This document shows, in pieces, positions 40,132 through 50,041 of a DNA stretch of 64,000 nt. Origin of the DNA: Clostridium amylolyticum (GTDB taxonomy: Bacteria > Bacillota > Clostridia > Clostridiales > Clostridiaceae); the NCBI RefSeq assembly GCF_900142075.1, contig NZ_FQZO01000001.1:434001-498000 (forward strand). Direction: 5' to 3'. Within the stretch, counting starts at the first letter, position 1, and each line of letters starts with the position of its first letter. The notes under the pieces are model-generated. The model saw only the letters and a list, made by a program, of their open reading frames with translations. It was not told the origin of the DNA and made no database searches. A program made the translations under genes and the position numbers.

Positions 40132-41151
40132 ATGGAAAATAAAAATATAACTATAAAAGAAGTAGCACAAAAAGCTGGGGTATCTATGAGTACAGTATCC
40201 AAAGCCTTTAGAAATTATGCGGATATAAGCCATGAAACAAGACAACATATATTAAAAGTTGCAGAAGAAATAGGCTATAAACCTGACAACGTCTCTATAT
40301 ATAAAGCTAATGTAAATAAAAATTATAGATTAGCACTGTTAGTTGAAGACTATGACGCCGAAAATTATATGATTTATGAGATGCTTATAGCTTTTAAAAC
40401 AGCTGCATCAACCTATGGCTATGAAACCATAATATTAACTACTTCCTCAGACATGCAAAAGGGACATGATTTAAGTAACTTTATCCAAGAAAAACAAGTA
40501 GATGGAGCATTTATCATAGGATTAAAAATGACAGATGATTACTATAATCAACTGGAAAACATCAATTATCCTTGTGTTCTTTATGATGTACCTATAAATA
40601 ATGACAAAGTTGGATGTGTGGGAGTAGATAATATTAAAGGTTCCTTAATGGCTGTGGAGCATCTTATAAAAAATGGACATAAAAATATAGCTTTTATTAA
40701 TGGGCATAAATCTGCTGTAGTTAGCTATGAAAGATTAGATGGATATTACTTAGCATTTAATAGAAACAATTTACCTCTTAGAAAAGAACTTATTATACAC
40801 TCAGACTTCAGCTATGAGGGAGGTAAATTAGCTGCAGAGGAGTTAATAAAAGAAAACAAAGACATAACAGCTATTTTTTGTGCCAGTGATTTGATGGCAG
40901 TAGGAGCCATAGAAGCATTAAGTGGGCTAGGATACTCGGTGCCTAAGGATGTATCAGTTATCGGGTTTGATGATATTAATTTATGTCAGTACGTTTCTCC
41001 TAAATTAACAACTATTAGACAAGACAGAGAAAAAATAGGTATTACAGCAGCAAATTTATTATTAAGTATTATCGCAGGTCAATATTTTGGCAGAATAGTG
41101 ATTGAACCAGAATTTATTCTAAGAGAATCTACTATAAGTTTATTAAAATAA
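40132..41151 (+). CDS. LacI family transcriptional regulator of the GH65 operon
   Basis: 339 residues. N-terminal helix-turn-helix (ITIKEVAQKAGVSMSTVSKA, about 5-25) with hinge, then a periplasmic-binding-protein-like sugar domain (about 60-335: AFIIGLKM, CVGVDNIKGS, AIFCASDLMAVGAIEAL, VSVIGFDDINLCQYVSPKLT). It probably represses the operon by binding the TTTCGAAA sites until the disaccharide or a derivative is present. AAAGGAG upstream; it lies inside the operon it controls. Confidence 0.9.
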   Translation: MENKNITIKEVAQKAGVSMSTVSKAFRNYADISHETRQHILKVAEEIGYKPDNVSIYKANVNKNYRLALLVEDYDAENYMIYEMLIAFKTAASTYGYETIILTTSSDMQKGHDLSNFIQEKQVDGAFIIGLKMTDDYYNQLENINYPCVLYDVPINNDKVGCVGVDNIKGSLMAVEHLIKNGHKNIAFINGHKSAVVSYERLDGYYLAFNRNNLPLRKELIIHSDFSYEGGKLAAEELIKENKDITAIFCASDLMAVGAIEALSGLGYSVPKDVSVIGFDDINLCQYVSPKLTTIRQDREKIGITAANLLLSIIAGQYFGRIVIEPEFILRESTISLLK

Positions 41152-41170
41152 TTATCAGGGAGGAAGAAAA

Positions 41171-42397
41171 ATGAAAAGAAATGCTTTATTAGCAGTGATT
41201 ACCTCATTAGTATTAACTACAAGCGTGTTTGCAGGTTGTGGAAAGAAGGAGCAAGCGCCTAATAATAATTCTACAGAAGACAAAGAAGTGGTAATAAAAC
41301 TAGGTTGCTGGGGATCTTCTCCAGCGGAAACTAAACTTTTAGATGATCAAATTGCAGAGTTTAATAAGGAGTTTCCTAAGATAAAAGTTCAGAAGGAAGT
41401 TATTACTAATGATTACAATCAAGCTATGCAAACAAGAATTGCTTCAAAAACAGAGCCAGATGTTTTTTACTTAGATGTTTCTCTAGCACCGGCTTATATG
41501 GAAAAAGCTACGGCTCCTATTGATGAGTATTTGGACAAAGAAGATTTAAAAGATTTTAATGAAAACCTTTTAAAAGGGTTCCAGAAGGATGGAAAAACTT
41601 ACGGATTACCTAAGGATTATAATTCATTAGCAATTTTTTACAACCAAGAGATGCTTGACAAGGCAGGAGTAAAACCTCCATCAACTTGGACTGAGTTAGA
41701 AGAAGCTTCAAAGAAACTTACCAAGGACGGAGTTAAAGCATTAGCTTTAGCAGATGATTCAGCAAGGTTTGTTCCTTTTATATTCCAAGCTGGCGGTAAA
41801 GTAATGGATGGAGAAAAAATTGCTTTTAACACACTAGAAGCAGCAAAGGCATTAGATTTTTATTATTCCTTTGTTAAGAATGGACAAGCGGCTGATCCAA
41901 AAAGCCTAGGTGAGGGATGGAACGGAGATGCTTTAGCTCATAAGAAGGTTGCAATGGTTATAGAAGGTGGCTGGATGATACCCTTCATGAAGGAATCAGC
42001 TCCAGATGTTAAGTATGGTATAAGCGCATTACCAAAGGGTGAACAAACAGGCAATCTAGCATTTACGGTAGCTTATGCTATGAGTAAAAACACTAAGAAT
42101 CCAAAGCAATCTGCTGAACTGATAAAGTTCTTAACAGGAAAAAAAGCACAAGAAATGACCGCTGATAGTGGGTTAGCTATTCCTACTAGAAAGTCTATGG
42201 CAGACGTATATACTTCAAAATATCCAGAGAGAGCAGCCTTAGTAGAAGGTGCTAAAGGTGCAGAAGTATTCTGCTACGGTGAAAAACATGCTAAAATTCA
42301 AGATGCTTTAGCAAAGGCTGGAGAAAAATTAAGATTAAATAAATTACCAGATGGAAAAGCAGCTTTAGAAGATGCTGAAAAGGCTAGCATGCAATAG
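41171..42397 (+). CDS. ABC transporter sugar-binding lipoprotein
   Basis: 408 residues, family 1 solute-binding protein. Signal with lipobox VFAGC (Cys23), so it is tethered outside the membrane. KIKVQKEVITNDYNQAMQTR, DVFYLDVSLAPAYMEK, YGLPKDYNSLAIFYNQEMLD and EGGWMIPFM fit maltose/oligosaccharide binders. It delivers the sugar to the two permeases that follow. A terminator hairpin right after the stop should make it more abundant than the permeases. Start after GGGAGGAAG. Confidence 0.9.
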   Translation: MKRNALLAVITSLVLTTSVFAGCGKKEQAPNNNSTEDKEVVIKLGCWGSSPAETKLLDDQIAEFNKEFPKIKVQKEVITNDYNQAMQTRIASKTEPDVFYLDVSLAPAYMEKATAPIDEYLDKEDLKDFNENLLKGFQKDGKTYGLPKDYNSLAIFYNQEMLDKAGVKPPSTWTELEEASKKLTKDGVKALALADDSARFVPFIFQAGGKVMDGEKIAFNTLEAAKALDFYYSFVKNGQAADPKSLGEGWNGDALAHKKVAMVIEGGWMIPFMKESAPDVKYGISALPKGEQTGNLAFTVAYAMSKNTKNPKQSAELIKFLTGKKAQEMTADSGLAIPTRKSMADVYTSKYPERAALVEGAKGAEVFCYGEKHAKIQDALAKAGEKLRLNKLPDGKAALEDAEKASMQ

Positions 42398-42398
42398 T

Positions 42399-42427
42399 AA
42401 AAAGGAAGCGATTTCGCTTCCTTTTTT
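42399..42427 (+). terminator. Intra-operon terminator between binding protein and permeases
   Basis: AAAAAGGAAGCG, loop ATTT, CGCTTCCTTTTTT. It is strong for a site in mid-operon and probably acts as a partial terminator that sets the ratio of binding protein to permease. Confidence 0.8.
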
Positions 42428-42451
42428 GAAAACAGGGTGGAGGGATGTGTT

Positions 42452-43390
42452 TTGATAAATAAAGCAGAAAGTAAAAAGTTTAGCTTTCAAAAAGCATTTA
42501 CTAATAAAAAAACTAGAGAAAAAGTTGATGGATGGTTATTTGTACTACCCTTTGTAATCTCTGTATTGATGTTTTTAATAGGCCCCATGATAGTGGCATT
42601 TATATTAAGTTTTAAAAAATATTCATTTTTAGATGGAATTAGCATATTCCAGGCTAAATCCGTGGGATTAAAAAATTATATTAATGTATTTCAAGATGAA
42701 GTCTTTAAAAAGGCCCTATTAAATACCTTTACTTATAGTTTAGCGGTTGTTCCTATTCAATTAGTAATTGCTTTATTATTATCTCTAGTAGTTAATTCAG
42801 ATATTAAAGGCAAAACCTTTTTTAGAGTGGCTTATTATATACCTACATTAACTTCCACAGTGGCTGTTTCTGTAATGTTCTTATTTATATTTAAAGTAGA
42901 TGGCATAATGAATAGATTTTTAGCTTTATTTAAAGTACCACCTAATAATTGGTTTAGTGACCCTAAATTTGCATTGCCTGCTATTATATCTATGGCAATA
43001 TGGTCATCAGTAGGAAATTACATGATAATATTTTTATCTGGACTTCAAGATATACCCGAAAGTCTTTATGAAGCTGCAAGGATTGATGGAGCTAATAAAA
43101 CACAAGAATTTTTCAAAATAACATTACCTTTAATTAAACCTACTTTCTTTTTTAACTTGATTATATCCATTATAGGTACGTTACAGATATTTGATCAGGC
43201 TTATGTTATTTCTGGAGGTACAGGGGGGCCATTAGATGCTACTATGACAGTGGTACTTTATTTGTATAATAAAGGATTTAAACAATTTGAAATGGGATAT
43301 GCCAGTGCTATTGCCTTTGTATTATTCGTTATTATATTGACCTTAACATTAATACAGAAGAAGTTCTTTAAAGAAGAATCATTTTTCTAA
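42452..43390 (+). CDS. ABC sugar transporter permease, MalF type
   Basis: 312 residues with six membrane helices. The EAA loop that contacts the ATPase is ESLYEAARIDGANKTQEFFK (about 204-223). The gene order binding protein, this permease, second permease is that of carbohydrate uptake type 1 systems. The start is placed at TTG 42452, 8 bases after GGAGG; an in-frame GTG at 42437 overlaps that site. Confidence 0.87.
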   Translation: MINKAESKKFSFQKAFTNKKTREKVDGWLFVLPFVISVLMFLIGPMIVAFILSFKKYSFLDGISIFQAKSVGLKNYINVFQDEVFKKALLNTFTYSLAVVPIQLVIALLLSLVVNSDIKGKTFFRVAYYIPTLTSTVAVSVMFLFIFKVDGIMNRFLALFKVPPNNWFSDPKFALPAIISMAIWSSVGNYMIIFLSGLQDIPESLYEAARIDGANKTQEFFKITLPLIKPTFFFNLIISIIGTLQIFDQAYVISGGTGGPLDATMTVVLYLYNKGFKQFEMGYASAIAFVLFVIILTLTLIQKKFFKEESFF

Positions 43391-43405
43391 GAAGGGGGAA
43401 TAAAG

Positions 43406-44230
43406 ATGAAAAAGAAGAAATTTAAGCCGTTAAGAGCGGTGTTTTACCTTTTATTAATATTATATTCAGTTATAACTTTAGGCCCCTTTTTATGGAGTGT
43501 AGTAACTTCTTTAAAACCTTCTAACGAAGTTATGAATATGAATATTAATTTTAAAACACTGTCTTTCAAAAACTATATTAATATTTTTAAGAATTTTCCA
43601 TTCCTTAGATGGACTTTAAACAGCATAGTGGTAGCTTTAATTGTAACCCTTGGAAATTTAATTTTTAATTCTATGGCAGGTTATGCTTTATGTAGGATTA
43701 ATTTCCCAGGAAAAGATTTTTTGTTTATTGCTATATTGGCACTAATGATGATTCCTGGGCAAGTGGTAATGGTACCAACTTATATGCTTTTAAGTAAATT
43801 GGGGTGGGTTAATACCTATAAAGGAATGACCATACCTTTTTTAACTAGCTTGTTTGGTATATTTTTAATGAGACAATTTTACTTTAGCATACCTAAATCT
43901 GTAGAAGAGGCTGCAGAATTAGATGGACTAAGTAGATTTGGAATTTTTTTTAGAATAATAATTCCCATGTCTAAGACCGCATTATCCACTCAATTTATTT
44001 TAATGTTCACAGGAAATTGGAATAGCTTTTTATGGCCAAGCCTTTTGGCTACATCATCAGATATGTACACCTTACCTGTGGGATTGAACTCTTTTTACGG
44101 TCAATATTTTCAATTATGGGATCAAGTACTATCAGGAGTTATGATATTGTCTTTGCCTGCCATTGTTATCTTCTTGATATTCCAGAAAAATTTTGTAAAA
44201 GGAATTGCTACTTCAGGTATGAAGGAATAG
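43406..44230 (+). CDS. ABC sugar transporter permease, MalG type
   Basis: 274 residues, six membrane helices, EAA loop KSVEEAAELDGLSRFGIFFR. It pairs with the preceding permease. No ATPase gene follows: the operon ends in a terminator, so a shared MsmX-like ATPase encoded elsewhere must energise it, as in many Firmicutes. RBS AAGGGGG. Confidence 0.88.
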   Translation: MKKKKFKPLRAVFYLLLILYSVITLGPFLWSVVTSLKPSNEVMNMNINFKTLSFKNYINIFKNFPFLRWTLNSIVVALIVTLGNLIFNSMAGYALCRINFPGKDFLFIAILALMMIPGQVVMVPTYMLLSKLGWVNTYKGMTIPFLTSLFGIFLMRQFYFSIPKSVEEAAELDGLSRFGIFFRIIIPMSKTALSTQFILMFTGNWNSFLWPSLLATSSDMYTLPVGLNSFYGQYFQLWDQVLSGVMILSLPAIVIFLIFQKNFVKGIATSGMKE

Positions 44231-44237
44231 TATAAGC

Positions 44238-44277
44238 TAAAAAACAGCTTTGAAAATTTTCTCAAAGCTGTTTTTTT
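44238..44277. terminator. Bidirectional terminator of the GH65 operon
   Basis: AAAAAACAGCTTTGA, loop, TCAAAGCTGTTTTTTT between the permease and the converging symporter gene. Confidence 0.85.
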
Positions 44278-44313
44278 GCATATATAAAAATATTATTCTA
44301 ATTAATTACTATA

Positions 44314-45660
44314 CTATTTTTTATTTTCATATTCCTTTAACAAGGATGAAGCTACACCACCTAAGGCAAGTAGAGCTAGAAGGTTTGGTATAACCATTAA
44401 TCCATTAAATAAATCTGCTAACTCCCACACCATTTCTACTTTTAATTTGGAGCCTAAGATTATAAAACCTAAAACTAACAAAGCGTATACTTTAGTGGCT
44501 TTTTTACCAAATAAGTATTTGATATTTAGTTCTCCAAAGAAATACCAACCTATTATAGTAGAAAAAGCAAAGAAGAAGAGGCAGATAGGTATAAAGTATT
44601 TTCCTATGGAACCAAGCCCTACATTAAAAGCATTTTGAGTAAGGGCAATACCTGTGGTTTTACCGTCTAGAACCCCTGTAGTCAATATTACAAAGGCTGT
44701 TAAGTTTAAGATTATTATAGTATCTATAAAAACGCTTATAATGGCCACTATGCCTTGATCGCAAGGGTGATTTACCTTAGCCACAGCATGAGCATGAGGG
44801 GTAGAACCCATACCAGCCTCATTAGAGAATAATCCTCTAGAAACTCCGTATCTCACAGCTTCCTTAATAGTTACTCCTACCACTCCGCCAGCTACAGCTT
44901 TAGGATTGAAAGCTCCTAAAACTATGGACTTGAAAGCTTCTCCTAAGGAGCCTATATTCATTATTATTATAAATAAGCTTCCTAATATATAAAAAGCTGC
45001 CATGATAGGAACAAGTTTTTCCGTAACAGAAGCGATTTTTGATATTCCGCCAAAGAAGATAAATGCAGAAAGGATAGCAACTAGTATTCCAACATATAAA
45101 GGATTTATATTAAAGGAATTCTTAAAAGCTTGTCCAATAGAATTAGCTTGTACCATGTTTCCCATAAACCCTAGGGCTAAGATTATAAAAATTGAAAAGA
45201 GTACAGATAAAATTTTACCCAGCTTACCTTTAAAGGCAGCCCTAATATAGTATGAAGGTCCACCGGTTACTTCTCCATTAACGGTGGTTTTATATTTTTG
45301 AGCAAGAGTTGCTTCTACAAATATGGTTGCCATGCCAAAGAAGGCACTTAACCACATCCAAAAGATTGCACCAGGCCCCCCTGAAGCTATAGCGGTAGCG
45401 GCACCAGCAAGGTTTCCAGTACCAACTTGAGCAGCTATAGCAGTAGTTAAAGCTTGGAAGGAAGACATACCATCATTACCTGCTTTAGCACCTCTAAGGG
45501 TCAATCCCCCAAAGGTTTTCTTGAAGCTTTCTTTAAATTTTCTAACTTGGACAAACCTCAGTTTAATGGTGAAATAAATTCCAGTACCACAAAGAAGTAT
45601 TAACAATAAATAATTCCAAAACCAAACATTAATTTTTTGTATTATAGTTAATAAGTCCAT
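44314..45660 (-). CDS. Sodium:alanine symporter (AGCS family)
   Basis: 448 residues with about eleven membrane helices. FQALTTAIAAQVGTGNLAG and FVEATLAQKYK, GVSRGLFSNEAGMGSTPHAH are signatures of the alanine/glycine:cation symporters (AlsT/DagA type). It imports alanine or glycine with sodium. RBS AGAGGGG. Single gene with no neighbour that would narrow the substrate. Confidence 0.92.
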   Translation of the reverse strand: MDLLTIIQKINVWFWNYLLLILLCGTGIYFTIKLRFVQVRKFKESFKKTFGGLTLRGAKAGNDGMSSFQALTTAIAAQVGTGNLAGAATAIASGGPGAIFWMWLSAFFGMATIFVEATLAQKYKTTVNGEVTGGPSYYIRAAFKGKLGKILSVLFSIFIILALGFMGNMVQANSIGQAFKNSFNINPLYVGILVAILSAFIFFGGISKIASVTEKLVPIMAAFYILGSLFIIIMNIGSLGEAFKSIVLGAFNPKAVAGGVVGVTIKEAVRYGVSRGLFSNEAGMGSTPHAHAVAKVNHPCDQGIVAIISVFIDTIIILNLTAFVILTTGVLDGKTTGIALTQNAFNVGLGSIGKYFIPICLFFFAFSTIIGWYFFGELNIKYLFGKKATKVYALLVLGFIILGSKLKVEMVWELADLFNGLMVIPNLLALLALGGVASSLLKEYENKK

Positions 45661-45891
45661 TAGATTACCCCTCTTCTTATAATAATAACCATATTATAAC
45701 ATAGAGTTAAATAATTAACAATATTTAGTATAATTTGTAATATTCATAATAACTATGGCATCTAAAGATATTAACTATAAGAATGTGAAAATCTAATATC
45801 ACATTTCTACATCTTTCATAATATATAGTATAAAAAACATTATTATAGAAATTTATGGCGACTTTAAAACTAAAGTGAAGAAAGTGAGGAT

Positions 45892-47487
45892 GTGGTTTAT
45901 TTGAATGACCATTTTATAAAAGATAATGATACTCTAAATAACAAAGAATATTCCTATAAAACTGTTGATCCATCAAAGCCTGATACCATACCTAAATTTG
46001 TAGATGAAGTTCCTATCCCGCCTAAAGCAATGGCTATGAGAAAAGATGGAGAAAATTTATATTATGAGATAATTATGAAACAAGGGAAACACTATTTTCA
46101 CAAACTTTTTCCTCCTACTACCATATGGGGTTATGATGGTATTTATCCTGGCCCAAGCTTTGAGGTATTAAGGGATCAAACTATCTATGTGAAGTGGATT
46201 AACTCTTTACCTTTAAAGCATTTGCTACCTGTGGATCGCACCATTCATGGAGCCATGGATACACCAGAAGTTAGGTCTGTAGTTCACCTTCATGGAGCTA
46301 ATGTAGAACCAGATAGTGATGGGAGTCCTGATGCTTGGTATACTAGAAATTATGGTTTAACAGGTAAAAAGTTTAATAACAAGGTATATAAATATACAAA
46401 TAATCAGCAAGGAACTACCCTTTGGTATCATGACCATAGTTTGGGAAGTACAAGATTAAATGTATATGCAGGATTAGCAGGCTTTTACTTTATTCGAGAT
46501 TTCCTTGAAGAGAGATTAAACTTACCTAAAGGAGAATATGAAGTTCCGTTGATGATTCAGGATAAATCCTTTAATAAAGATGGGTCATTATTCTATCCTG
46601 ATACACCTCCATTCCCAGTGCCAGTAAAGCCATCTATAGTACCTGCTTTTATAGGAAATACTATAGTGGTAAATGGAAAAGTGTGGCCTCACCTTAAGGT
46701 AGAGCCTAGAAAATATAGATTCAGGATACTAAATGCCTCCAATACTAGAGGTTATACCCTTAGCCTTTCTAATGGACAAGAGTTTATTGAAATTGGAACG
46801 GATGGAGGGCTTTTAAATAAGCCAGTAAATATAAAATCTATGTCTTTAGAGCCTGCCGAAAGGATAGACTTGATAATAGACTTTTCTAAAAATAAAGGAC
46901 AATCTATTACTTTAATGAATGAAGATAATAATCCTAATATGAGAATAATAATGGAATTTAGAGTAGTGCTGCCACTAAAGTGTAAAGATATCAGTGAAGT
47001 TCCAAAGGAATTATATCCTGAAACGCACTTAGATGAAGCTTTAGCCAGTGAAACTAGAGATCTGACTTTAAGTGCCTCCACAGATCACTATGGTCGCCCC
47101 ATGCTATTACTTAATAACCGTATGTGGGATGACCCAGTAACAGAAAAACCTATTCAAGACAGTATTGAAATATGGAATATAATTAACTTAACGGCTTTTC
47201 CACATCCCATTCATATTCATTTAGTTCAATTTAAAATACTTTATAGAAGACCTTTTAATGTACAGAAATATTTAAATGAGGGGAAATTGGAATACACTGG
47301 AGAAGCTAAAGAGCCTTTTGAATATGAAAGAGGTTGGAAGGACACTGTTAAAGCAGATCCGGGCATGGTAACTAGTTTAATAATGCAATTTAAAGATCAT
47401 CATGGAGATTTTGTATGGCACTGCCATATTCTTGAGCACGAAGATCATGACATGATGAGGCCTTTAAAGGTGCTTAAAGAAGAATAA
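45892..47487 (+). CDS. Multicopper oxidase, CotA-like spore coat laccase
   Basis: About 531 residues, no signal peptide, as for the spore coat enzyme CotA of B. subtilis. All four copper-ligand groups are intact: HLHGANVEPDSDG, WYHDHSLGSTR, HPIHIHLVQF and HCHILEHEDHDMM (with the axial Met of type 1 copper). It oxidises phenols, bilirubin or metals with O2. The start is uncertain: GTG at 45892 has GAGG only 2 bases away, whereas TTG at 45901 has it 11 away. Placement in the spore coat would make sense of an O2-using enzyme in an anaerobe; this is inference. Confidence 0.88.
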   Translation: MVYLNDHFIKDNDTLNNKEYSYKTVDPSKPDTIPKFVDEVPIPPKAMAMRKDGENLYYEIIMKQGKHYFHKLFPPTTIWGYDGIYPGPSFEVLRDQTIYVKWINSLPLKHLLPVDRTIHGAMDTPEVRSVVHLHGANVEPDSDGSPDAWYTRNYGLTGKKFNNKVYKYTNNQQGTTLWYHDHSLGSTRLNVYAGLAGFYFIRDFLEERLNLPKGEYEVPLMIQDKSFNKDGSLFYPDTPPFPVPVKPSIVPAFIGNTIVVNGKVWPHLKVEPRKYRFRILNASNTRGYTLSLSNGQEFIEIGTDGGLLNKPVNIKSMSLEPAERIDLIIDFSKNKGQSITLMNEDNNPNMRIIMEFRVVLPLKCKDISEVPKELYPETHLDEALASETRDLTLSASTDHYGRPMLLLNNRMWDDPVTEKPIQDSIEIWNIINLTAFPHPIHIHLVQFKILYRRPFNVQKYLNEGKLEYTGEAKEPFEYERGWKDTVKADPGMVTSLIMQFKDHHGDFVWHCHILEHEDHDMMRPLKVLKEE

Positions 47488-47496
47488 AGATTTATT

Positions 47497-47540
47497 TAAA
47501 AACTGTGGCAAAATTAATATAATATTGCTACGGTTTTTTA
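47497..47540 (+). terminator. Terminator after the oxidase gene
   Basis: AAAAACTGTGGCAA and TTGCTACGGTTTTTT pair (with two G-T pairs) and end in a T-run. Confidence 0.7.
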
Positions 47541-47618
47541 TTTGAAATATTTTTTTGACAATAGCTCAAACTATTGATAAAGTTAAGAAGCACTTAATTT
47601 AATAGAAGAGGTATAAAC

Positions 47619-48752
47619 ATGGAAATAAACTTTGAAAATCTTAAAATAAGTCAAGAAATTATTAGTGGATTAAATACTATTGGTATAACAGAACCTACAA
47701 GTATACAGGAGAAAATTATCCCTTTAGCTTTGGAAGGAAAAAATCTAATTGGACAGTCTGAGACAGGTACCGGAAAGACCTTAGCTTATCTCCTGCCTAT
47801 AATAGAGAAAATTGATATAAGTAAAAAAGAGATGCAGTGTATAATATTAGCACCTACTCATGAGCTTGCTATACAAATAAACAATACTATTGGGGATTTA
47901 AGAAAGGCATCTGGGGTAGAGATCACTTCTGCACCTTTAATTGGAAGTGCTAATATTACAAGGCAGATAGATAGCTTAAAGTCAAAACCTCATATCCTAG
48001 CAGGATCTCCTGGGAGAATATTGGATTTAATAAGAAAGAAGAAAATCTCTGCTCATACCATTAAAAGCATTGTAATTGACGAAGTAGATAAGCTTCTAGA
48101 TAAAAATAATCTTCCATTTATAAAAGACATAATAAAGTCTACACAAAAACAAACTCAAATTATGATGTTCTCTGCTACACTAACAGGAAAAACCTTAGAT
48201 GTAGCCAACACCTTAGCTAAAGACATCACTATAGTAAGGGTTAAAAATAACAACAAGGTAAATGAAAATATAATTCATGGGTATATAATTAGTGAGAAAA
48301 GAAAAAAAGTAGAAACCTTAAGAAAGCTTTTGCACGCATGCCATCCTAAAAGAGCTTTGGTATTTATCAATGATAGTTATGATGCGGATAATGCTCTGGA
48401 AAAGCTTAGATATAACAACATAAAGGTGGATTCTATCTCTGGCAGCAATATAATGGAGGATAGGAAAAGAGCCTTAGAAAATTTCAGAAAAGGCAGCATT
48501 CAAGTGTTAATTGCTTCAGACATAGCAGCTAGAGGTTTAGATATTAAGGGCATAACCCACGTGATAAATTTAGATGTACCTGAGGATTCTAATGACTATC
48601 TTCACAGATGTGGAAGAGTGGGAAGAGCAGGGGAAACAGGAGAAGTATTTTCTATTATAGAAGATAAAGAAGAAGATATAATAAAAATCCATGAAAAAAC
48701 CTTTAAAATAAGTATTCCTAAAAAAAATCTGTATAAAGGGAAAGTAGAATAA
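47619..48752 (+). CDS. DEAD-box RNA helicase (motif II reads DEVD)
   Basis: 377 residues, the minimal two-RecA-domain core. Seen: Q-motif region ITEPTSIQEKI, motif I SETGTGKT, Ia APTHELA, Ib GSPGRILD, motif II DEVD, motif III SAT, then IASDIAARGLDI and YLHRCGRVGRAG (motif VI). It unwinds or remodels RNA with ATP. The third residue of motif II is Val instead of Ala, which is uncommon for this family. There is no C-terminal extension, unlike CshA, DeaD or DbpA. RBS AGAGGT. Confidence 0.9.
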   Translation: MEINFENLKISQEIISGLNTIGITEPTSIQEKIIPLALEGKNLIGQSETGTGKTLAYLLPIIEKIDISKKEMQCIILAPTHELAIQINNTIGDLRKASGVEITSAPLIGSANITRQIDSLKSKPHILAGSPGRILDLIRKKKISAHTIKSIVIDEVDKLLDKNNLPFIKDIIKSTQKQTQIMMFSATLTGKTLDVANTLAKDITIVRVKNNNKVNENIIHGYIISEKRKKVETLRKLLHACHPKRALVFINDSYDADNALEKLRYNNIKVDSISGSNIMEDRKRALENFRKGSIQVLIASDIAARGLDIKGITHVINLDVPEDSNDYLHRCGRVGRAGETGEVFSIIEDKEEDIIKIHEKTFKISIPKKNLYKGKVE

Positions 48753-48808
48753 TATAGTAATTTATAAGGGTGAAGCGATATTAAGAATTAGCTCCCTTGT
48801 GATAAAAC

Positions 48809-48852
48809 AAAAAAGTCACTGAATATTTATAGGATATCCAGTGACTTTTTTA
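48809..48852. terminator. Bidirectional terminator
   Basis: AAAAAAGTCACTG, loop, CAGTGACTTTTTT between converging helicase and lipoprotein genes. Confidence 0.85.
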
Positions 48853-48854
48853 TA

Positions 48855-49946
48855 TTATTTAATTTTCACACTATTCTCATAACCTACCTTGAAGGTTTCT
48901 CCATTTTTCATAAGTATATGACCAGAGGAATAGGGTTTACCATCTAGGGTTATCATAACTTCAGGTACACCATAGTTATATCCCAAGGTATTTACTATAC
49001 TTTGAAGAAATAAAGTTTCGGGTCCGCTGCCTAAGTTCATCTCCTTAACAAAGTTACTAGAAAAATCAATGTGGAGAAGGGCTTTATCCTTTATTAATTC
49101 TATTTTATTAATCTTTATGGCAGGTTTAATGGCTATAAAGTTTTTAGAGGGTACTTTTCTCAGATTTTCTTCTATATTAGCCTTTAACTTTGATTCTTCT
49201 TGCTGAGCAAAAGATACTTCTTTATAGAGGCTTTTATCGTTAACTACATCATAATAAAAATATCTATAACCTATTTTTAAAGGGGAATTTTCTTCAATGG
49301 ATCTTATTTCTGTAATAAATTCACTACCATTGGTTTGAAACACGGTTTTTATTACTCCAAGATCCTTTGCAAAGTACTCTTTTGATACATAATCCTTACC
49401 TTTTTTAGTCACTTCTACAACTTTAAAATTACCTGCTTTAGTATTAAGGTCCATATCTACTGCAGTTATGGTTTTAGTGGTATCATCGTCACTCTTCCAA
49501 CTAGTACCCACTTTTATTGGAGCCTTAAGTAAGGCTTCATTAAAATTTGATGCTGTAGATAACATGTTTTTCTTATTATAGAGTTCTCCTTCTATATAGA
49601 CTATAGATATAGAATCTTCCTTAGACTCTATAACTTTTACTAAACTTGTACCGCCATTTACTGTTTTCATTTGAACCCTATTATTATCCACGTATTCTAT
49701 GTAACTTTGTTCTCCGCCATTTTCAAAACCTCCATCATAAGAAAGTTTTAAATTTAGTTTATTAGGTAAAAAGTCTTTGGGGATATATTTTGGTGTTTCT
49801 TCTTTGTTTTCAGATAATTTAGTATCATTTATAGCTTGGGGCGAAGGGGGATTATTTACGGCATTAATATCTTTTTTTCCTACGCATCCAATGAATGAAA
49901 AAGCTAATAATACAACCATAGTTAAAGATAGATAAATTTTCTTCAT
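48855..49946 (-). CDS. GerMN-domain lipoprotein
   Basis: 363 residues. Lipobox FIGC near residue 21; a middle beta-rich domain (about 50-220); C-terminal GerMN domain (about 245-360, LLHIDFSSNFVKEMNLGSGP, SIVNTLGYNYGVPEVMITLDG). GerMN domains occur in GerM, needed for spore formation and germination, where they help build a ring in the forespore envelope. The start is placed at ATG 49946, 8 bases after AAAGGTG; an in-frame GTG at 49955 overlaps that site. Confidence 0.8.
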   Translation of the reverse strand: MKKIYLSLTMVVLLAFSFIGCVGKKDINAVNNPPSPQAINDTKLSENKEETPKYIPKDFLPNKLNLKLSYDGGFENGGEQSYIEYVDNNRVQMKTVNGGTSLVKVIESKEDSISIVYIEGELYNKKNMLSTASNFNEALLKAPIKVGTSWKSDDDTTKTITAVDMDLNTKAGNFKVVEVTKKGKDYVSKEYFAKDLGVIKTVFQTNGSEFITEIRSIEENSPLKIGYRYFYYDVVNDKSLYKEVSFAQQEESKLKANIEENLRKVPSKNFIAIKPAIKINKIELIKDKALLHIDFSSNFVKEMNLGSGPETLFLQSIVNTLGYNYGVPEVMITLDGKPYSSGHILMKNGETFKVGYENSVKIK

Positions 49947-50041
49947 AAATATCACACCTTTCTAATGCTTTTATGTAGGTTAAAATAATAATTACTTATA
50001 TAGTATACGATAAATTTGTTAGAAAGTGCGAGTTTACTTAA

